Shown here in pieces: positions 63,072-64,000 of a stretch of DNA of 64,000 bases. The stretch is taken from contig CALSPD010000008.1 of assembly GCA_943788145.1 (NCBI GenBank), forward strand, positions 78,475 through 142,474. The letters are read 5' to 3'. A program made the translations under genes and the position numbers. The notes beneath the pieces are model-generated. The model had not been told where the DNA came from and did no database searches. It saw only the letters and a list, made by a program, of their open reading frames with translations. Within the stretch, counting starts at the first letter, position 1. Each line of letters opens with the position of its first letter. The stretch comes from an uncultured Flavobacteriales bacterium (GTDB taxonomy: Bacteria; Bacteroidota; Bacteroidia; Flavobacteriales_G; Salibacteraceae).

Positions 63072-64000
63072 CAGCGAAATATGAAAGGATTGAAAGCCTT
63101 AAGAAATACATGCTAATTAGAATCAGGGTAATTGAAAGGCTATTGATTCGAGACGAATTGTAAAAATCATTTTTTATACGTGCTCGATAGATTAGAACGG
63201 GTTGTATTGCTGTACTGATCAAAATCAAAAAGAAGATAACACCCAGCTGCCAGCTATGTACGTCAATGAATTTCAAATAAGTCCAAGTCAATCCAGCTAA
63301 AATAGCTAGGTAAAGAGCAATAATAATGCTCTTAGTATTAGCGACTCCGAGAGAAATTGGAAGCGTATTGCAGCCATGAAGTTTGTCGCCTCGAATATCA
63401 ATGATATCCTTGGTTATTTCACGAGTCAAAGCAAATAACCCAATTAGAAGCGAGTAACCGATTATCCAATAAGCGGGGACATTGAATATCGAGAAACCAT
63501 AGTTTTCAACGCTTTCGGGATACATTCCATTGAGTAGCGGGATTTCGAATAGTCCTACAATTAATGTGACCGATCCAGCCAATATGGCCATCGTCACATT
63601 TCCAATTAGGAATTGGTGCTTAAGGTTTGTTGAATAAAACCAAAGAACAAAAACGGCAAAAAGAAATACTGAAGTCATGCGCCACATGCCAAGGTTGTAA
63701 CACAAGTAAGCAGCGAGTGCAATCCCCAAGCTACTCAACAGGACATGCAATGCCATCGCAACTCTTCGCTTAATAATCCGATCAACTACCACCTTTTTTG
63801 GTTTATTGATTCGATCGATTTTTGCATCGAAATAATCGTTTATCGTAAATCCTCCAGCCGTTATCAGTAGGGTAGAGAGAACGAGATATCCGAATTCAAT
63901 ATTTGACATTGCCAATTCATACCACTTATTTCAATCATGGGTTCGATTACGAAAAAGCGAATGCCATATTGCAACCCTGCGATCATTAGAAGCACAGGAG
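63058..64000 (-). pseudogene. UbiA prenyltransferase, frameshifted and cut by the window edge
   Basis: The 285-codon ORF lacks the usual UbiA N-terminus. In another frame the bases above 63917 encode VLLMIAGLQYGIRFFVIEP, a typical first helix, and the frame stays open to the window end. One missing base near 63917-63921 (ATGAATTGG) would join SGM to LAMSNIEFGYLVLS. The motif NDYFDAKIDRINKPKK (first Asp-rich motif) and DIIDIRGDKLHG (second) identify a membrane prenyltransferase, in this phylum usually annotated as geranylgeranylglycerol-phosphate geranylgeranyltransferase. Gene order UbiA then Maf is common in the phylum. The true start lies beyond 64000. Confidence 0.75.

Overview
The window looks like chromosomal DNA of a free-living member of the Bacteroidota, most likely in or near the Flavobacteriales. 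Four things point there. Two TonB-dependent receptors carry an N-terminal carboxypeptidase-regulatory-like domain, one of them paired with a DUF4249 lipoprotein. Secreted proteins end in type A and type B T9SS sorting domains, and there is a PorE-like TPR/PD40 protein. Several promoters match the Bacteroidota pattern TTG-N18-20-TAnnTTTGC. Recognisable Shine-Dalgarno sequences are scarce, and TTG and GTG starts are common. I see no rRNA, tRNA, CRISPR array, transposase or phage gene. Coding density is high and no stretch over 300 bases lacks a gene: the longest gap (33179-33502) holds a 36-codon Cys/Lys-rich ORF. Bases 1-195 show nothing I can interpret.

Layout. 0.2-3.4 kb: an outer-membrane protein and a K+-dependent membrane pyrophosphatase. 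3.4-7.5 kb (minus): rsgA-dtd-MBOAT-SGNH-mazG-like operon, in which an acyltransferase pair sits between housekeeping genes. 7.6-17.1 kb: cell-wall enzymes (GH73 glucosaminidase, M23 peptidase, MltF), a frameshifted DUF3352-like/beta-propeller protein, rnhB, YceI, a thioredoxin-like protein and small membrane proteins. 17.2-24.8 kb: M42 aminopeptidase, yidC, a DUF6438 lipoprotein and a large PKD-repeat T9SS cargo. 24.7-29.0 kb (minus): a sulfur cluster of TauE exporter, CstB-like persulfide dioxygenase-rhodanese, rhodanese lipoprotein, Crp/Fnr regulator and EI24/CysZ-like protein. 29.1-33.2 kb: purB, an MsbA-like ABC exporter and a class II amidotransferase. 33.3-36.9 kb: the small Cys/Lys protein and a DUF4249/TonB receptor pair. 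37.0-42.9 kb: a MarR-controlled beta-oxidation operon with a clear palindrome at its promoter. 43-49 kb: a lone receiver protein, a PorE-like protein ending in SPOR, an M16 protease, an O-methyltransferase, a threonine aldolase and DUF4197. 49.1-53.2 kb (minus): pyrG-PAP2-crcB-PafA-like operon. 53.3-58.0 kb: a frameshifted TonB receptor, an NlpC/P60 lipoprotein and a DUF4397 T9SS cargo. 58.2-64 kb: a TPR histidine kinase, DUF493, an OmpR-type two-component pair with a frameshifted kinase, Maf, and a frameshifted UbiA prenyltransferase cut by the window edge.

Four genes (about 10.39, 53.76, 61.65 and 63.92 kb) are broken by single-base shifts, with intact conserved sequence on both sides. Sequencing or assembly error is the simplest reading; the T8 tract at 10.39 kb could also be a slippage site. 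The most interesting biology is the CstB-like sulfur cluster under a Crp/Fnr regulator instead of CstR, the SPOR-ended PorE-like protein, the 36-residue Cys/Lys-rich protein, and several palindromes or direct repeats placed at promoters. I did not find a convincing wholly new multi-gene system.
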